Shown: positions 35,320 to 44,044, counted from the first letter of the stretch. The stretch is 64,000 nt of DNA from Microbacterium sp. LWO12-1.2 (GCF_040675875.1 NZ_JBEGII010000001.1:1674001-1738000), one strand, 5' to 3'. The notes: generated by a model from the sequence alone, not told the origin. Numbers and translations are program-made.

Positions 35320-35697
35320 GTCTCCACCTTAGGAACGCGGGCCGTCGAGGCAAACACCTTGTGTGTCGAACAGATTTCTTCAAGAAAGTTTGTCCCCCAA
35401 ATGGCGGACATGACGAAATCGCGATACTCTGCTATGCGTAGCGGGGGCTACAGGCTGAAACCTGGGGAATCAGCCAAAGAGAGCAGCGAGATCTTCGCCG
35501 CCTCCCCTACCGTCCGGGTTGGGCGGTGCGCCCTCTCGAGCTCACGCTGGGGCGGAGACTCGAGAGGGCAAATCCCCGCCGTCTCGCGCCGTCGACCGCC
35601 GATCTGCACGGTCCGTCGTCATGTCGGCGTCTCGCTCGCACCCAGGGCACGAAAAAGAGGAACACGAAGTTCCTCCACTTTCAGGATATCTCCGACA
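35320..35697 (+). other. Long non-coding region with inverted repeats upstream of the RAE and helR
   Basis: No convincing gene in 378 bases. It holds TTTCTT/AAGAAA (35375-35387), GGCTGA/TCAGCC (35453-35475), a perfect 11-bp inverted repeat GCCCTCTCGAG/CTCGAGAGGGC (35530-35540, 35559-35569) and GAGGAAC/GTTCCTC (35657-35675). GATACT at 35423-35428 could be a -10. This may be a structured leader, an attenuator or a small RNA gene. The helR frame stays open through it, but no start there has a ribosome site. Confidence 0.45.
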
Positions 35698-35720
35698 GGG
35701 GGGCTTGCCACAAGGCCCCC
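35698..35720. promoter_or_regulatory. Rifamycin-associated-element-like palindrome at the helR promoter
   Basis: The core GGGGCTTGCCACAAGGCCCC (35700-35719, within a run of flanking G and C) closely resembles the published rifamycin-associated element of actinobacterial rifampicin-response genes as I recall it. A -35-like TTGCCA (35705-35710) lies inside and CAGGAT (35730-35735) could be the -10, 19 bp away. It stands 62 nt upstream of the helR ATG. Confidence 0.65.
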
Positions 35721-35781
35721 TGCATGGGGCAGGATCGATCCTCGCTCATGCCGCCATCGCCTGAGCGCGAAGGAGACTCCC

Positions 35782-37926
35782 ATGCCCACGACTCCCCTCG
35801 ACCCGTTTCACCTCCCGCTCTCGTCACACCGCAAGACAGCATCCGCACTCATCGATTCCGACCGCACGCACTTCCTCCGCATCGCCGACGCCCTGCGCCG
35901 TCAGCGTGAGGAGACGGAGTCGCGCCTCGCCGCCGCACGACAGGCGCGCCCCGGTACCGGCGGTGCCGCCGTCGATCGTGATCTGGAGATCCGCCGACTC
36001 AGCGGTCGTCTGCGGCTGCTCGACAGGTTCGGCCTCGACCTCTGCCTGGGGCGGATGACGCCGAGCGACGGCAGCGCGCCGCTCTACATCGGCCGTTCGG
36101 GCCTCGCCGCCGCCGACGGCACCCGACTCCTCATCGACTGGCGCACCCCTGCGGCCGAACCGTACTTCGCCGCCACGATGGAGGACCCGCGCGGCATATC
36201 CTCGCGACGCCGCTACCGCTGGAGTGACGGGCGCATCACCGACTACTGGGATGAGGCACTCACCGAGGATGCTCTCAGCGCCCCCGACGCCCTCGACGAC
36301 CAGTCCGCATTCATCGCGAGCCTGGGCTCCGACCGCTCCTCGCGGATGCGCGACGTGCTGGCCACGATCCAGGCCGACCAGGACGTCATCATCCGCACGC
36401 CGTCACCGGGAGCTCTGGTCGTCGACGGCGGACCGGGCACGGGCAAGACGGTCGTCGCCCTGCATCGCGCGGCGCACCTGCTCTACGCCGAACCACGCCT
36501 CACCGACGGCGGAGGCGGGATGCTGCTCATCGGCCCGAATGCGCACTACCTCTCGTACGTCGAGGATGTGCTGCCGAGCCTCGGCGAGGACAGCGTCCGG
36601 CTGAGCACGCTGCGCGACCTCGTGCCGGAGGGGCATGAGGCGGTGGCCGAGACGGATCCCCGTGTCGCGCGACTCAAGGAGACGCTGGATCCCGGCGCGA
36701 TGATCGATGCCGCGACCGCCGCGTACGAACGGCCTCCCCAGCACGCACTGAGGGTGGAGTCTCCCTGGGCGGACCTGTGGCTGAGCCGCGAGGAATGGGC
36801 CGAGGCCTTCTCCGCCGCCGACCCCGCCGCCGCGCACAACGACGCGCGCGACGAGGTGTGGGAGGAGCTTCTGGAGATGCTCTTCGATCAGATCCACGAC
36901 GACGAGGTGCCCCCGCACGCCGTCAGACGATGGCTGCGGCAGGACGAGGACCTCACCGGCACATTCGTGCGCGCCTGGCCGCTGCTCTCCCCCGCATCGG
37001 TCGTCCGCCGGCTGTGGAGCGACCCGGTCTTCCTCGCACGCTGCGCGCCGTCGCTGAGCGCCGGAGAGGTGGCCCTCCTGCAGCGGGACGAGACCGAGGC
37101 CTGGACCGACGCCGACCTCCCTCTTCTCGACGCCGCACACCGCCGGATCGGTGACCCTGCGGCGACGCGGGCGGAGCATCGCCGTCAGGCGGTGATCGCC
37201 TCGGCGCAGGAGCAGATGTCGCACGTCGTCGACCATCTCATCGAGGACGACGACAGTGAGATGAAGGTCATGTCGATCCTGAAGGGCCAGGATGCGCGGA
37301 ATGTGCTGATCGGCGTCGACGCTCCCCCGGTCTCCGATCCGGACGAGCTCGCCGGTCCGTTCGCACACATCGTGATCGACGAAGCGCAGGAGCTCAGCGA
37401 TGCGGAATGGCGGATGCTGCTGGCCCGCTGCCCCTCGCGCAGCCTGACCGTCGTGGGCGATCGTGCGCAGGCACGACACGGCTTCACGGAGAGCTGGACG
37501 GCGCGCCTGGAGCGCGTCGGGATCCGCGACGCGCAGATCGCGCATCTGGGAGTGAACTACCGGACGCCGGCCGAGGTGATGACCGTGGCCGCACCCGTGA
37601 TCCGCGCGGCGATCCCCGATGCGAACGTGCCGAGCTCGGTACGAGAGAGCGGCATCCCGGTGCGGGAGGCATCGACGTCGGCGCTCGAGAACGTCCTCGA
37701 GGATTGGCTGTCCACGCACGCACAGGGAGTCGCCTGCGTGATTGGCGATCCCTCGTTCACGCCCACCGCACGCGTACGCGCGCTCTCGCCGGAGGGTGCC
37801 AAGGGACTGGAGTTCGACCTCGTGATCCTCGTGAGGCCCGAGCAGTTCGGCGAAGGCGTCACCGGCGCCGTCGACCGTTACGTGGCGATGACCCGCGCCA
37901 CGCAGGAGCTCATCATCCTGCGGTGA
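35782..37926 (+). CDS. helR: HelR/HelD-type helicase-like protein that acts on RNA polymerase
   Basis: 714-aa superfamily-I helicase-like ATPase. N-terminal coiled-coil arm (RTHFLRIADALRRQREETESRLAAARQ). Walker A GGPGTGKTVVALHRAAHLLYAE, Walker B HIVIDEAQELSDAEWRMLLA, VVGDRAQARHGF, C-terminal motif GLEFDLVILVRPEQF and YVAMTRATQELIIL. HelR in Mycobacterium and Streptomyces displaces rifamycin-stalled RNA polymerase and gives tolerance; it is induced through the upstream RAE, and a matching palindrome precedes this gene. ATG chosen for AGGAG 6 nt upstream. HelD subclasses are hard to separate by eye; the RAE supports HelR. Confidence 0.85.
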   Translation: MPTTPLDPFHLPLSSHRKTASALIDSDRTHFLRIADALRRQREETESRLAAARQARPGTGGAAVDRDLEIRRLSGRLRLLDRFGLDLCLGRMTPSDGSAPLYIGRSGLAAADGTRLLIDWRTPAAEPYFAATMEDPRGISSRRRYRWSDGRITDYWDEALTEDALSAPDALDDQSAFIASLGSDRSSRMRDVLATIQADQDVIIRTPSPGALVVDGGPGTGKTVVALHRAAHLLYAEPRLTDGGGGMLLIGPNAHYLSYVEDVLPSLGEDSVRLSTLRDLVPEGHEAVAETDPRVARLKETLDPGAMIDAATAAYERPPQHALRVESPWADLWLSREEWAEAFSAADPAAAHNDARDEVWEELLEMLFDQIHDDEVPPHAVRRWLRQDEDLTGTFVRAWPLLSPASVVRRLWSDPVFLARCAPSLSAGEVALLQRDETEAWTDADLPLLDAAHRRIGDPAATRAEHRRQAVIASAQEQMSHVVDHLIEDDDSEMKVMSILKGQDARNVLIGVDAPPVSDPDELAGPFAHIVIDEAQELSDAEWRMLLARCPSRSLTVVGDRAQARHGFTESWTARLERVGIRDAQIAHLGVNYRTPAEVMTVAAPVIRAAIPDANVPSSVRESGIPVREASTSALENVLEDWLSTHAQGVACVIGDPSFTPTARVRALSPEGAKGLEFDLVILVRPEQFGEGVTGAVDRYVAMTRATQELIILR

Positions 37927-38092
37927 GCAGGCTCAGCATGCCGCGGCGCCCGCATCGTGTCCCCTGGTGCCGAGACGATCCGGGAGCCCCCTCCCGCGGT
38001 ACCACCCGGCTCGGCACCCCCGCACGATGTGGGCGACCCGCGGCGCGACGGACGATGGGAAGACACCCGTCACTCACCCCGGAAAGCAGATC

Positions 38093-39280
38093 GTGAACCT
38101 CCACGTACCGTCTCCTCGTCCCGTCGTCGCCCTCATCGCCGGCGTCACCCTCGCCACCGTCGTACTCGCCGGGTGCTCGACGACCGCATCACCCCCGACC
38201 CCGTCATCGGGAACAGCAGCCCCGACGGAATCGACGTTCGACGCCGACACCGTGAAGCAGCTCGACAGCATCCTCGAATCCGCGGTGACGACGGGCGGCA
38301 TGCCGGGTGCGGTGGTCGCGATCTGGAGCCCCGAAGGCGACTACGTGTCGGCCGCCGGCTATGCCGACAAGGCCGACAAGACCGCGATGACCACCGACCT
38401 GAACCATCGCATCGGCAGTGTGACCAAGACGTTCACGGTCACCGCGTTGCTGCGACTGGTCGACACCGGCACGGTGTCGCTCGACGATCCGATCTCGGAC
38501 TACGTCGACGGCGTGCGGGACGGAGACCGCATCACTCTGCGGCACCTCGCCGGAATGACCGCCGGCATCGCCGACTATTCGCAGGATGAGGAGTGGGTGG
38601 GCACCCTCCTCGCGGACCCGCGCACGCCGCTCAGCCCGCAGAGCCTGTACGACGTCGTGAAAGACGAACCTCTGCATTTCGAGCCGGGGACGACGTTCGA
38701 GTACTCCAACACGAACACTGTGCTGATCGGACTCGCGATCGAGAAGGCGACGGGGAAGAGCCTGGCCGAAGTCCTGCAGGCCGAGATCGCCGCGCCCCTC
38801 GGGCTGACCCACACCTTCCTCCCTGTGGCTGAGGAGTTCCCGTCGCCGCATGCCGAGGGATACACCCGGCAGACGCTCGACGGTTCCGAGGCCGTCGCCA
38901 CCGACTGGAATCCTTCCTGGGGTTGGGCTGCCGGCGCGATCATCTCGAACCTCGACGATCTGAAGGTCTGGGTTCCCGCGCTCGCGACCGGCGAGCTGCT
39001 GTCGCCGGAGCTGCAGAAGGAGCGGCTCGACGTGACACCGTTCTCGCCCGAGGATCCGGATTCCGGCTATGGGCTCGGGCTGTTCACCCTCGACGGCTGG
39101 ATCGGTCACAACGGCAGTCTTCCCGGCTACAAGACCGTCACCGTCCATCTGCCGGAGAAGGAGATGACCGTGGTCGCCTTCGTCAACTCCGACGTCGACG
39201 ACGAGTCCGATCTGGCGGGTCGGCTGCTGACGCCGATCACCGAACTGCTCACCCCCGAGAACGTCTACGCGATGGGCTGA
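38093..39280 (+). CDS. Serine beta-lactamase-family hydrolase, lipoprotein
   Basis: 395-aa class C/DD-peptidase-like serine hydrolase. Lipoprotein signal ALIAGVTLATVVLAGCSTT with lipobox LAGC. SxxK nucleophile motif GSVTKTFT, YxN-type motif YSNTNTVLIGLAIEKATG, and the HxG motif IGHNGSLPGYKT in place of KTG. Likely membrane-anchored outside the cell as a D-Ala-D-Ala carboxypeptidase or esterase rather than a true beta-lactamase. The GTG at 38093 has GGAAAG 6 nt upstream. Gene context (helR before, ice-binding gene after) does not define a pathway. Confidence 0.88.
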   Translation: MNLHVPSPRPVVALIAGVTLATVVLAGCSTTASPPTPSSGTAAPTESTFDADTVKQLDSILESAVTTGGMPGAVVAIWSPEGDYVSAAGYADKADKTAMTTDLNHRIGSVTKTFTVTALLRLVDTGTVSLDDPISDYVDGVRDGDRITLRHLAGMTAGIADYSQDEEWVGTLLADPRTPLSPQSLYDVVKDEPLHFEPGTTFEYSNTNTVLIGLAIEKATGKSLAEVLQAEIAAPLGLTHTFLPVAEEFPSPHAEGYTRQTLDGSEAVATDWNPSWGWAAGAIISNLDDLKVWVPALATGELLSPELQKERLDVTPFSPEDPDSGYGLGLFTLDGWIGHNGSLPGYKTVTVHLPEKEMTVVAFVNSDVDDESDLAGRLLTPITELLTPENVYAMG

Positions 39281-39478
39281 GCGGCCGAGCCGGGGAGCAG
39301 CGCCGAGTGCTTCCCGGCCCCGCTGCCATCCGTGCACCGTGATCGGCGGAGGTAACGGTTGTCCTGTCAGTTTCCCGTCCGGCCGTCGTGCACCGCACCG
39401 TACTGATAGACCTGCGAGTAGGCGCGGATTTGTTGACCGCTGTTGATGACGATGCCCCTCCCTATCGGAAGGATCGTC

Positions 39479-40645
39479 ATGTCCCCTATCGGCGGACGCA
39501 CCCCAGTCGTCGCTGCCTCTTTCCTCGCAGCACTCATCCTGCTCTCCTCCGCGTCGTCGGCGAACGCTGCCACGACCATCGACGGCCCGATCGACCTCGG
39601 AACGGCGGCCCCCTTCGCCGTTCTCGGCGCATCGGCCGTGACCAACACCGGTCCGTCGGTACTCAACGGCGACGTCGGGCTGAGCCCGGAGACGTCCGTG
39701 ACCGGCTTCCCGCCGGCCGTGGTGAATGGAACGCTGCACCAGACCGATGCGGTCGCCGCCCAGGCGCAGGCCGACCTCACCACCGCGTACAACGTGGCAG
39801 CGGGGCTCACGCCGCTCCAGTCCGGTCTCGGCGACTTGACCGGAGCGTCCCTCGTGCCCGGGGTCTACTCGGGCGGCGAACTCGCGCTGACCGGCGCGTT
39901 GACGCTGTCCGGCACCGCCGAATCCGTCTGGATCTTCCAAGCAGCCTCCACCTTGACGATCGGCTCCGGCGCGATCATCACCCTCGTCGATGGCGCCAGC
40001 GCCTGCAACGTCTTCTGGCAGGTCGGCAGTTCCGCGACGATCAGAACCGGTGCGCAGTTCGTCGGCACCGTGATGGCGGATGTCTCGGTCACCGCGCAGA
40101 CGGCGGCGACGGTGACCGGTCGCCTCCTCGCCCGCACGGGCGCCGTGACGCTCGACACCAACACCATCACCGCTCCGACCGGCTGCACGACCGAACCAGG
40201 CACCGTGCGGACGAGCCCCACCATCACGTCTGCCGCACCCCCGAGCGGCGTGGTCGGTACCGACTACTCGCACACGATCACCTCCTCCGGCTCGCCGTCG
40301 TCGACGTATACCGTCGGCTCCGGGTCCCTCCCGCCGGGACTGACGTTGACCGAGACCACCGGGGTGGTCAGCGGCCAACCGACGACTCCCGGCACGTACA
40401 CCGCCACGATCGTCGCGGCGAACGGCACACAACCCGATGCCACGGTCACGTACGAGCTCACGATCGCTCCTGCGGCAGTACCCGAAGGCCCCTCAGGTCC
40501 CGCGCCCGGGGCGGGTTCCGGCGATCAGCTGGCCGAGAGCGGGATGGAGATCGGAGCTTCGCCGGTCATCGCGGTCATCGCGGTCATCGCTGGCGGGCTC
40601 ATGGTCGGCCTGCTGCGGGTACGCCGCTCCCGCGCCGTGACCTGA
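39479..40645 (+). CDS. DUF3494 ice-binding-like surface protein with Ig-like domain and sorting signal
   Basis: 388-aa exported protein. Signal peptide (PVVAASFLAALILLSSASSANA). DUF3494 beta-solenoid domain (LGTAAPFAVLGASAVTNTG, LNGDVGLSPETSVTGFPP, VWIFQAASTLTIGSGA, NVFWQVGSSATIRTGAQFVGTVMA). One putative Ig-like repeat (GVVGTDYSHTITSSGSPSS, LPPGLTLTETTGVVSGQPTT). C-terminal LAESG, hydrophobic helix and RVRRSR tail, like a sortase-sorting signal with a variant pentapeptide. Family members bind ice or act as adhesins. Start at the ATG at 39479 with GGAAGGA upstream. Its last 47 nt overlap the convergent EamA gene. Confidence 0.88.
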   Translation: MSPIGGRTPVVAASFLAALILLSSASSANAATTIDGPIDLGTAAPFAVLGASAVTNTGPSVLNGDVGLSPETSVTGFPPAVVNGTLHQTDAVAAQAQADLTTAYNVAAGLTPLQSGLGDLTGASLVPGVYSGGELALTGALTLSGTAESVWIFQAASTLTIGSGAIITLVDGASACNVFWQVGSSATIRTGAQFVGTVMADVSVTAQTAATVTGRLLARTGAVTLDTNTITAPTGCTTEPGTVRTSPTITSAAPPSGVVGTDYSHTITSSGSPSSTYTVGSGSLPPGLTLTETTGVVSGQPTTPGTYTATIVAANGTQPDATVTYELTIAPAAVPEGPSGPAPGAGSGDQLAESGMEIGASPVIAVIAVIAGGLMVGLLRVRRSRAVT

Positions 40646-41567
40646 GCGTCAGTGGATGCTGGTGGCGAGTTCGCGACGCACGTGACTCGCTCGCCAGCAC
40701 CATGGCCACGCCGGCGCCACACAGCACGAATCCGATGAGCGTCATGGCGGTGAGCTGCTCGCCGAGCAACAGCGCTCCGACCGCAGCCGTGGCGGGAGCG
40801 ACCAGGAACAGCAGCGCGTTGAGCGCCGTGATGCCGACCCGGCGCAGCAGCCACCAGTAGAGGCCATAGGCGGCAAGGGTCGGGAAGACGGCGGAGAACG
40901 CTGCGGCGATCCAGAACGACACGGATGCCGGCGGCACGAGCGCTCCGGCGAATGCGGCGATCAGCACGAGCGCCACGGCGGTCACCGTCACGTGGATCGT
41001 CAGTGTCAGGAGCACTCCTGTCTGCACCGCGGACCGCCTCTGCAGGAACGTGCCCACGATCAGGCACGCCATCGCGAGCGCCGGGAGCAGGTACGCCGAA
41101 GGCGGGGCGTCGGAGCCGCCGAGCTGCGAACGGACGACCAGGAGGACGCCGACCGCTCCGAGTACGAGCCCCGCCCACTGCGCTGCGCGCACACGGAGCC
41201 CGAGCAGCGGCCCGACGAGCATTGCGACGACCAGAGGCTGCACGGCGTCGATCAGCGCCGTGGTGCCGGTGGCGACGCCGGCCGCGATCGCCGCGTAGAC
41301 AGCGGCGCAGTAGCCGAACTGTGCGAAGACGCCGATCAGAGCCTGACGGCGCACGTCGGCGCGCGGCACCCCTCGCGCGGCCCCCGATGCGAGCACGATG
41401 ACGATCAGCACCGCCGCGAGCGGGACGAATCTCCACACGAGCAGAGTCAGCGCGGAGGCTTCAGTGGCGATCGCCGGCACGAGGAACCCGGAGCTCCAGG
41501 TCGCGACGAAAGCTGCGGCTGCCGCGACCGTCACACCGATCCGAAGTATACCGATCTGTTTACTCAT
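40599..41567 (-). CDS. EamA-family (DMT) exporter
   Basis: 322-aa inner-membrane transporter with about ten helices in two EamA repeats: TVAAAAAFVATWSSGFLVPAIA, FAQFGYCAAVYAAIAAGVATGTTALI, VQPLVVAMLVGPLLGL, then FWIAAAFSAVFPTLAAYGLYWWLLRRVGITALNALLFLVAPATAAVGALLLGEQLTAMTLIGF. DMT proteins export amino acids, metabolites or drugs. Divergent from a TetR gene with shared palindromic operators, so substrate-induced export is likely. TATAGT 7 nt before the ATG suggests a leaderless message. The last 20 residues or so are a basic tail overlapping the surface-protein gene, perhaps from stop-codon loss. Confidence 0.9.
   Translation of the reverse strand: MSKQIGILRIGVTVAAAAAFVATWSSGFLVPAIATEASALTLLVWRFVPLAAVLIVIVLASGAARGVPRADVRRQALIGVFAQFGYCAAVYAAIAAGVATGTTALIDAVQPLVVAMLVGPLLGLRVRAAQWAGLVLGAVGVLLVVRSQLGGSDAPPSAYLLPALAMACLIVGTFLQRRSAVQTGVLLTLTIHVTVTAVALVLIAAFAGALVPPASVSFWIAAAFSAVFPTLAAYGLYWWLLRRVGITALNALLFLVAPATAAVGALLLGEQLTAMTLIGFVLCGAGVAMVLASESRASRTRHQHPLTLRSRRGSGVPAAGRP
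41547..41562. promoter_or_regulatory. TetR-type operator O1 between eamA and tetR
   Basis: TATACCGATCTGTTTA is an imperfect palindrome (TATAC-N6-GTTTA) lying just inside the first codons of the leftward EamA gene. Its centre is 30 bp from operator O2, about three helical turns. Confidence 0.65.
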
Positions 41568-41576
41568 TGGACCGAC

Positions 41577-41592
41577 TATACAGGTTGGTATA
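41577..41592. promoter_or_regulatory. TetR-type operator O2 covering both -10 boxes
   Basis: TATACAGGTTGGTATA is a perfect TATAC-N6-GTATA palindrome. It overlaps the -10 of the EamA gene (TATAGT, minus strand, 41580-41575) and of the tetR gene (TATACT, 41589-41594), so one bound dimer could block both leaderless promoters. Confidence 0.72.
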
Positions 41593-41600
41593 CTCACCAC

Positions 41601-42197
41601 ATGACCACCTCCGTTCCCGAGCTCGCTCCGCTGACCCCCGGTGCCGCGCGGGTGCTCGACGCCGCATCTCGACTGTTCTACGAACGCGGCATCCACGCCG
41701 TGGGCGTCGACACGATCGCCGACGCAGCGGGGGTCACCAAGAAGACTCTCTACGACCGATTCGGATCGAAGGAGGCACTGGTGGTCGCCTACCTTCAGCA
41801 CCGAGATGCGAAGTGGCGGGCGCACGTCGCCGACCACCTGTCCCGCGTGGCAGCCCCGGGTATCCCCCGCGTGTTGGCGATCTTCGATGCCGCGATCACC
41901 TGGTCGGACGAGTACAGCCCGAAGGGCTGCAGCGCGATCAACGCCCGCGCCGAGATCGGCGACGGTCACGACGGGCATCCGGTCTTCCCCGAGGTGGCCA
42001 GACAGAAGGCCTGGCTGCTCGACGTGTTCACCGACCTCTGCCGCGAGGCGGGGGTGGCGGACGCCGCGTCGATGGCGCAGGCGATGATGCTGCTCTACGA
42101 GGGCGCCATCGTCACGGTCGGGATGGAGACGTTCGCGCAGCCGTTCGAGGTCGCGCGCCGCCTGGCCGGCGGACTGCTCGAGCAGGCCAGGGCGTGA
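41601..42197 (+). CDS. TetR-family repressor, divergent from EamA exporter
   Basis: 198 aa. N-terminal HTH: RVLDAASRLFYERGIHAVGVDTIADAAGVTKKTLYDRFGSKEALVVAYLQHRD. The remaining helices form the ligand domain (SDEYSPKGCSAINARAEIGDGHDGHPVFPEVARQKAWLL), of the TetR_C type with conserved CxxxNA. The ATG is 6 nt after TATACT, a leaderless start. Divergent arrangement with two operators suggests autoregulation and control of the EamA exporter; the inducer is unknown. Confidence 0.93.
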   Translation: MTTSVPELAPLTPGAARVLDAASRLFYERGIHAVGVDTIADAAGVTKKTLYDRFGSKEALVVAYLQHRDAKWRAHVADHLSRVAAPGIPRVLAIFDAAITWSDEYSPKGCSAINARAEIGDGHDGHPVFPEVARQKAWLLDVFTDLCREAGVADAASMAQAMMLLYEGAIVTVGMETFAQPFEVARRLAGGLLEQARA

Positions 42198-42208
42198 CGC
42201 ACCTCCGG

Positions 42209-43333
42209 TCACTCGTCCGACTCGTCCACCCCAGGAACCGGGCGGGCGAGGATCAGGATCCTTCGCAGGTGCATCGCCGTGAGCACGCCCGGCCCCATCG
42301 ACCGGCGCACTTCGATCGTGCGGTCGTCGACGGTCTCGAGAAGGTGCCGCAGCGCCCGGGCGGCCCGGCCTCGGGCGAGGTGCGCCTCTGAGCTGTCATC
42401 GGCGCCGAACGCAAGGGCATCGGCGACCGCGTGGCAGGCTACGGTCAGAGGTTCAGGAAGCGCGGCGTCGAGCGCGAGGGCTGCGCGGCGTTCCCAGATG
42501 GTGTCGGCGATCGCATCCGAGATGTCGCGGATGTGGTGCGTGATCGCATCCAGGGCGTCCATCTCCGCCCAGGTGTCGCTCGGACAGGCGCGCGTGAGAA
42601 GGGCCCGAGGATTCCCGCGGCGGCTGTCCTCGGCATCCGCCAGTGCCATGCGGATTCCGCGAGTCGTCTCGGCGAGCGCCGCGGCATCCCCGGCCCACTG
42701 ATCCTTCTCGGGCGGCCATGACGCGGAGACGGCGTCGCCGATGTCATGCAGATGCGTCGCGAGCTGCGCCCGAAACGCATCGACGCGTGCCGCAGCCTGG
42801 GCGGTGAGCGGAGCGGGTGCGATCAGAACGTTGACGAGCAGGCCGATCGTCACTCCCACCGCCGTCTGCACCAGATATCCGAGCGAATAGTCGTCGGCGT
42901 CCTGTCCGCCGATGATCAGCACGAAGAGCGCCGCTATCGGCACGTACTCACGGCCGGAGCCGAACCATCCGGTTCCGGAGATCAGCACGGCGAGCCCGAC
43001 GACGACGGGGATCGTCCACCAGTTCGGCCCCACGGTCAGGATGACCAGCGTCGCGAGTCCGATGCCGGCGGCCAGCCCGAGGACCGTCTGCAGACCCGAA
43101 CGCACCGATCCCATCAGCGTCGGGTACATGCTGATCAGTGCGCCGAGCGGCGCGTAGTACGGGTACTCGTCCACGACACCGGGCATATGCGGCGCCACCA
43201 GCCAGGCGAGCCCCACAGCCAGGGCTGTCTTGACGACCAGGAGCAGTCGGGCCGGCTCCGTCGCCTGACGGACCGCTCGTCGAACGGCGGATGCGCGAGC
43301 GCGCACGCGGTCGTGCGGTGCGGTGCCTGCCAT
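42209..43333 (-). CDS. FUSC-family membrane protein (aromatic acid exporter-like)
   Basis: 374 aa from the ATG at 43333 (GAGGAGG upstream; an in-frame GTG at 43381 is less likely). An N-terminal half with about six membrane helices (LLLVVKTALAVGLAWLVAP, YYAPLGALISMYPTLMGSVRSGLQTVLGLAAGIGLATLVIL, IPIAALFVLIIGGQ, LVQTAVGVTIGLLVNVLIAP) and a cytoplasmic helical C-terminal half (QLATHLHDIGDAVSASW, ALDAITHHIRDISDAIADTIWERRA) match the FUSC/aromatic acid exporter family. Convergent with tetR (11-nt gap). Confidence 0.85.
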   Translation of the reverse strand: MAGTAPHDRVRARASAVRRAVRQATEPARLLLVVKTALAVGLAWLVAPHMPGVVDEYPYYAPLGALISMYPTLMGSVRSGLQTVLGLAAGIGLATLVILTVGPNWWTIPVVVGLAVLISGTGWFGSGREYVPIAALFVLIIGGQDADDYSLGYLVQTAVGVTIGLLVNVLIAPAPLTAQAAARVDAFRAQLATHLHDIGDAVSASWPPEKDQWAGDAAALAETTRGIRMALADAEDSRRGNPRALLTRACPSDTWAEMDALDAITHHIRDISDAIADTIWERRAALALDAALPEPLTVACHAVADALAFGADDSSEAHLARGRAARALRHLLETVDDRTIEVRRSMGPGVLTAMHLRRILILARPVPGVDESDE

Positions 43334-43480
43334 GGGTGTCGCCTCCTCTGCGGACGTGGGTGGCCGCGTGCCGGGTGACACGAGTGCCCCACCCTACGAG
43401 GTGCACGTCAGTGCACCGATCGGGTTGACAGGACGGATGCGAGTCATGCCGACCGAGAATCGGGCGCTGCGGACACCCCG

Positions 43481-43493
43481 TACGGTAGACGGA
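43481..43493 (+). promoter_or_regulatory. -10 element for a leaderless mepB-like transcript
   Basis: TACGGT (43481-43486), six nucleotides, then ATG at 43493. Confidence 0.5.
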
Positions 43494-43942
43494 TGCCGTT
43501 CACCGCCTTCGACCGATTCCTGGACATCGTCGGAAGCCGGTTCGGCGAAGCGGAACGCCCGCAGCCGGAAGAGCAGAGCGGGGAATACGAGTCGGGCATC
43601 GTGAGGATCGGAGCCGAGCTGTGGCGATTGCGCACAGCGCGGGTGACCCCCACGAAGCCCGGAGCCTTCGTCGCCGTCTGGACGCGCGATGAGGGTGGGG
43701 AGACTCGACCTTTCGCATCGGACGATCCCGCAGATGGCCTCCTCCTGTTCGTGCCGGATGGCGAACGGTTCGGAGCCTTCCGCTTCACGACTCTGCACCT
43801 GAGGCAGCTCGGCGTGACTTCGCCCTCAGTCCACCCGGGCAAGCGAGGCTTCCGCGTGTACCCGGAGTGGAGCGAGGGCTTGAACCCGCAGGCAGCACGA
43901 ACACAGAGGGCTCAGGCGCCTGCATTCCTGCGGCTCGAATAG
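43493..43942 (+). CDS. MepB-family protein
   Basis: 149 aa matching the MepB family: EYESGIVRIGAELWRLRTARVTPTKPGAFVAVWTRD, DGLLLFVPDGERFGAFRFTTLHLRQLGV, GKRGFRVYPEWSEGLNPQAARTQRAQ. MepB is named from the Staphylococcus mepRAB multidrug locus, but its function is not established; the fold is a small soluble domain with conserved Lys, Trp and Arg. No MepA-type transporter is adjacent. Leaderless-type start. Confidence 0.85.
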   Translation: MPFTAFDRFLDIVGSRFGEAERPQPEEQSGEYESGIVRIGAELWRLRTARVTPTKPGAFVAVWTRDEGGETRPFASDDPADGLLLFVPDGERFGAFRFTTLHLRQLGVTSPSVHPGKRGFRVYPEWSEGLNPQAARTQRAQAPAFLRLE

Positions 43943-44044
43943 GTATCGCGAACGGCGCGGTCCCGGTCTGCAGATGGGTGTTCCTCGATAACTCGCACCG
44001 CGTCGCTGGCGCCCATCGCTCTGCCCATCGGCGTGGGAACACGG

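Noticed and set aside
35360..35400. TCGAAC near 35366 as a second SOS box
   Set aside because: The second half-site GTTCGA is missing at the right spacing.
35425..35600. Known riboswitch (c-di-AMP, cobalamin, SAM) in the helR leader
   Set aside because: None of the conserved core sequences I know for these classes is present.
34771..35781. Long N-terminal extension of the helicase frame
   Set aside because: It overlaps dnaE2 and the non-coding leader, and the RAE and ribosome site both point to the ATG at 35782.
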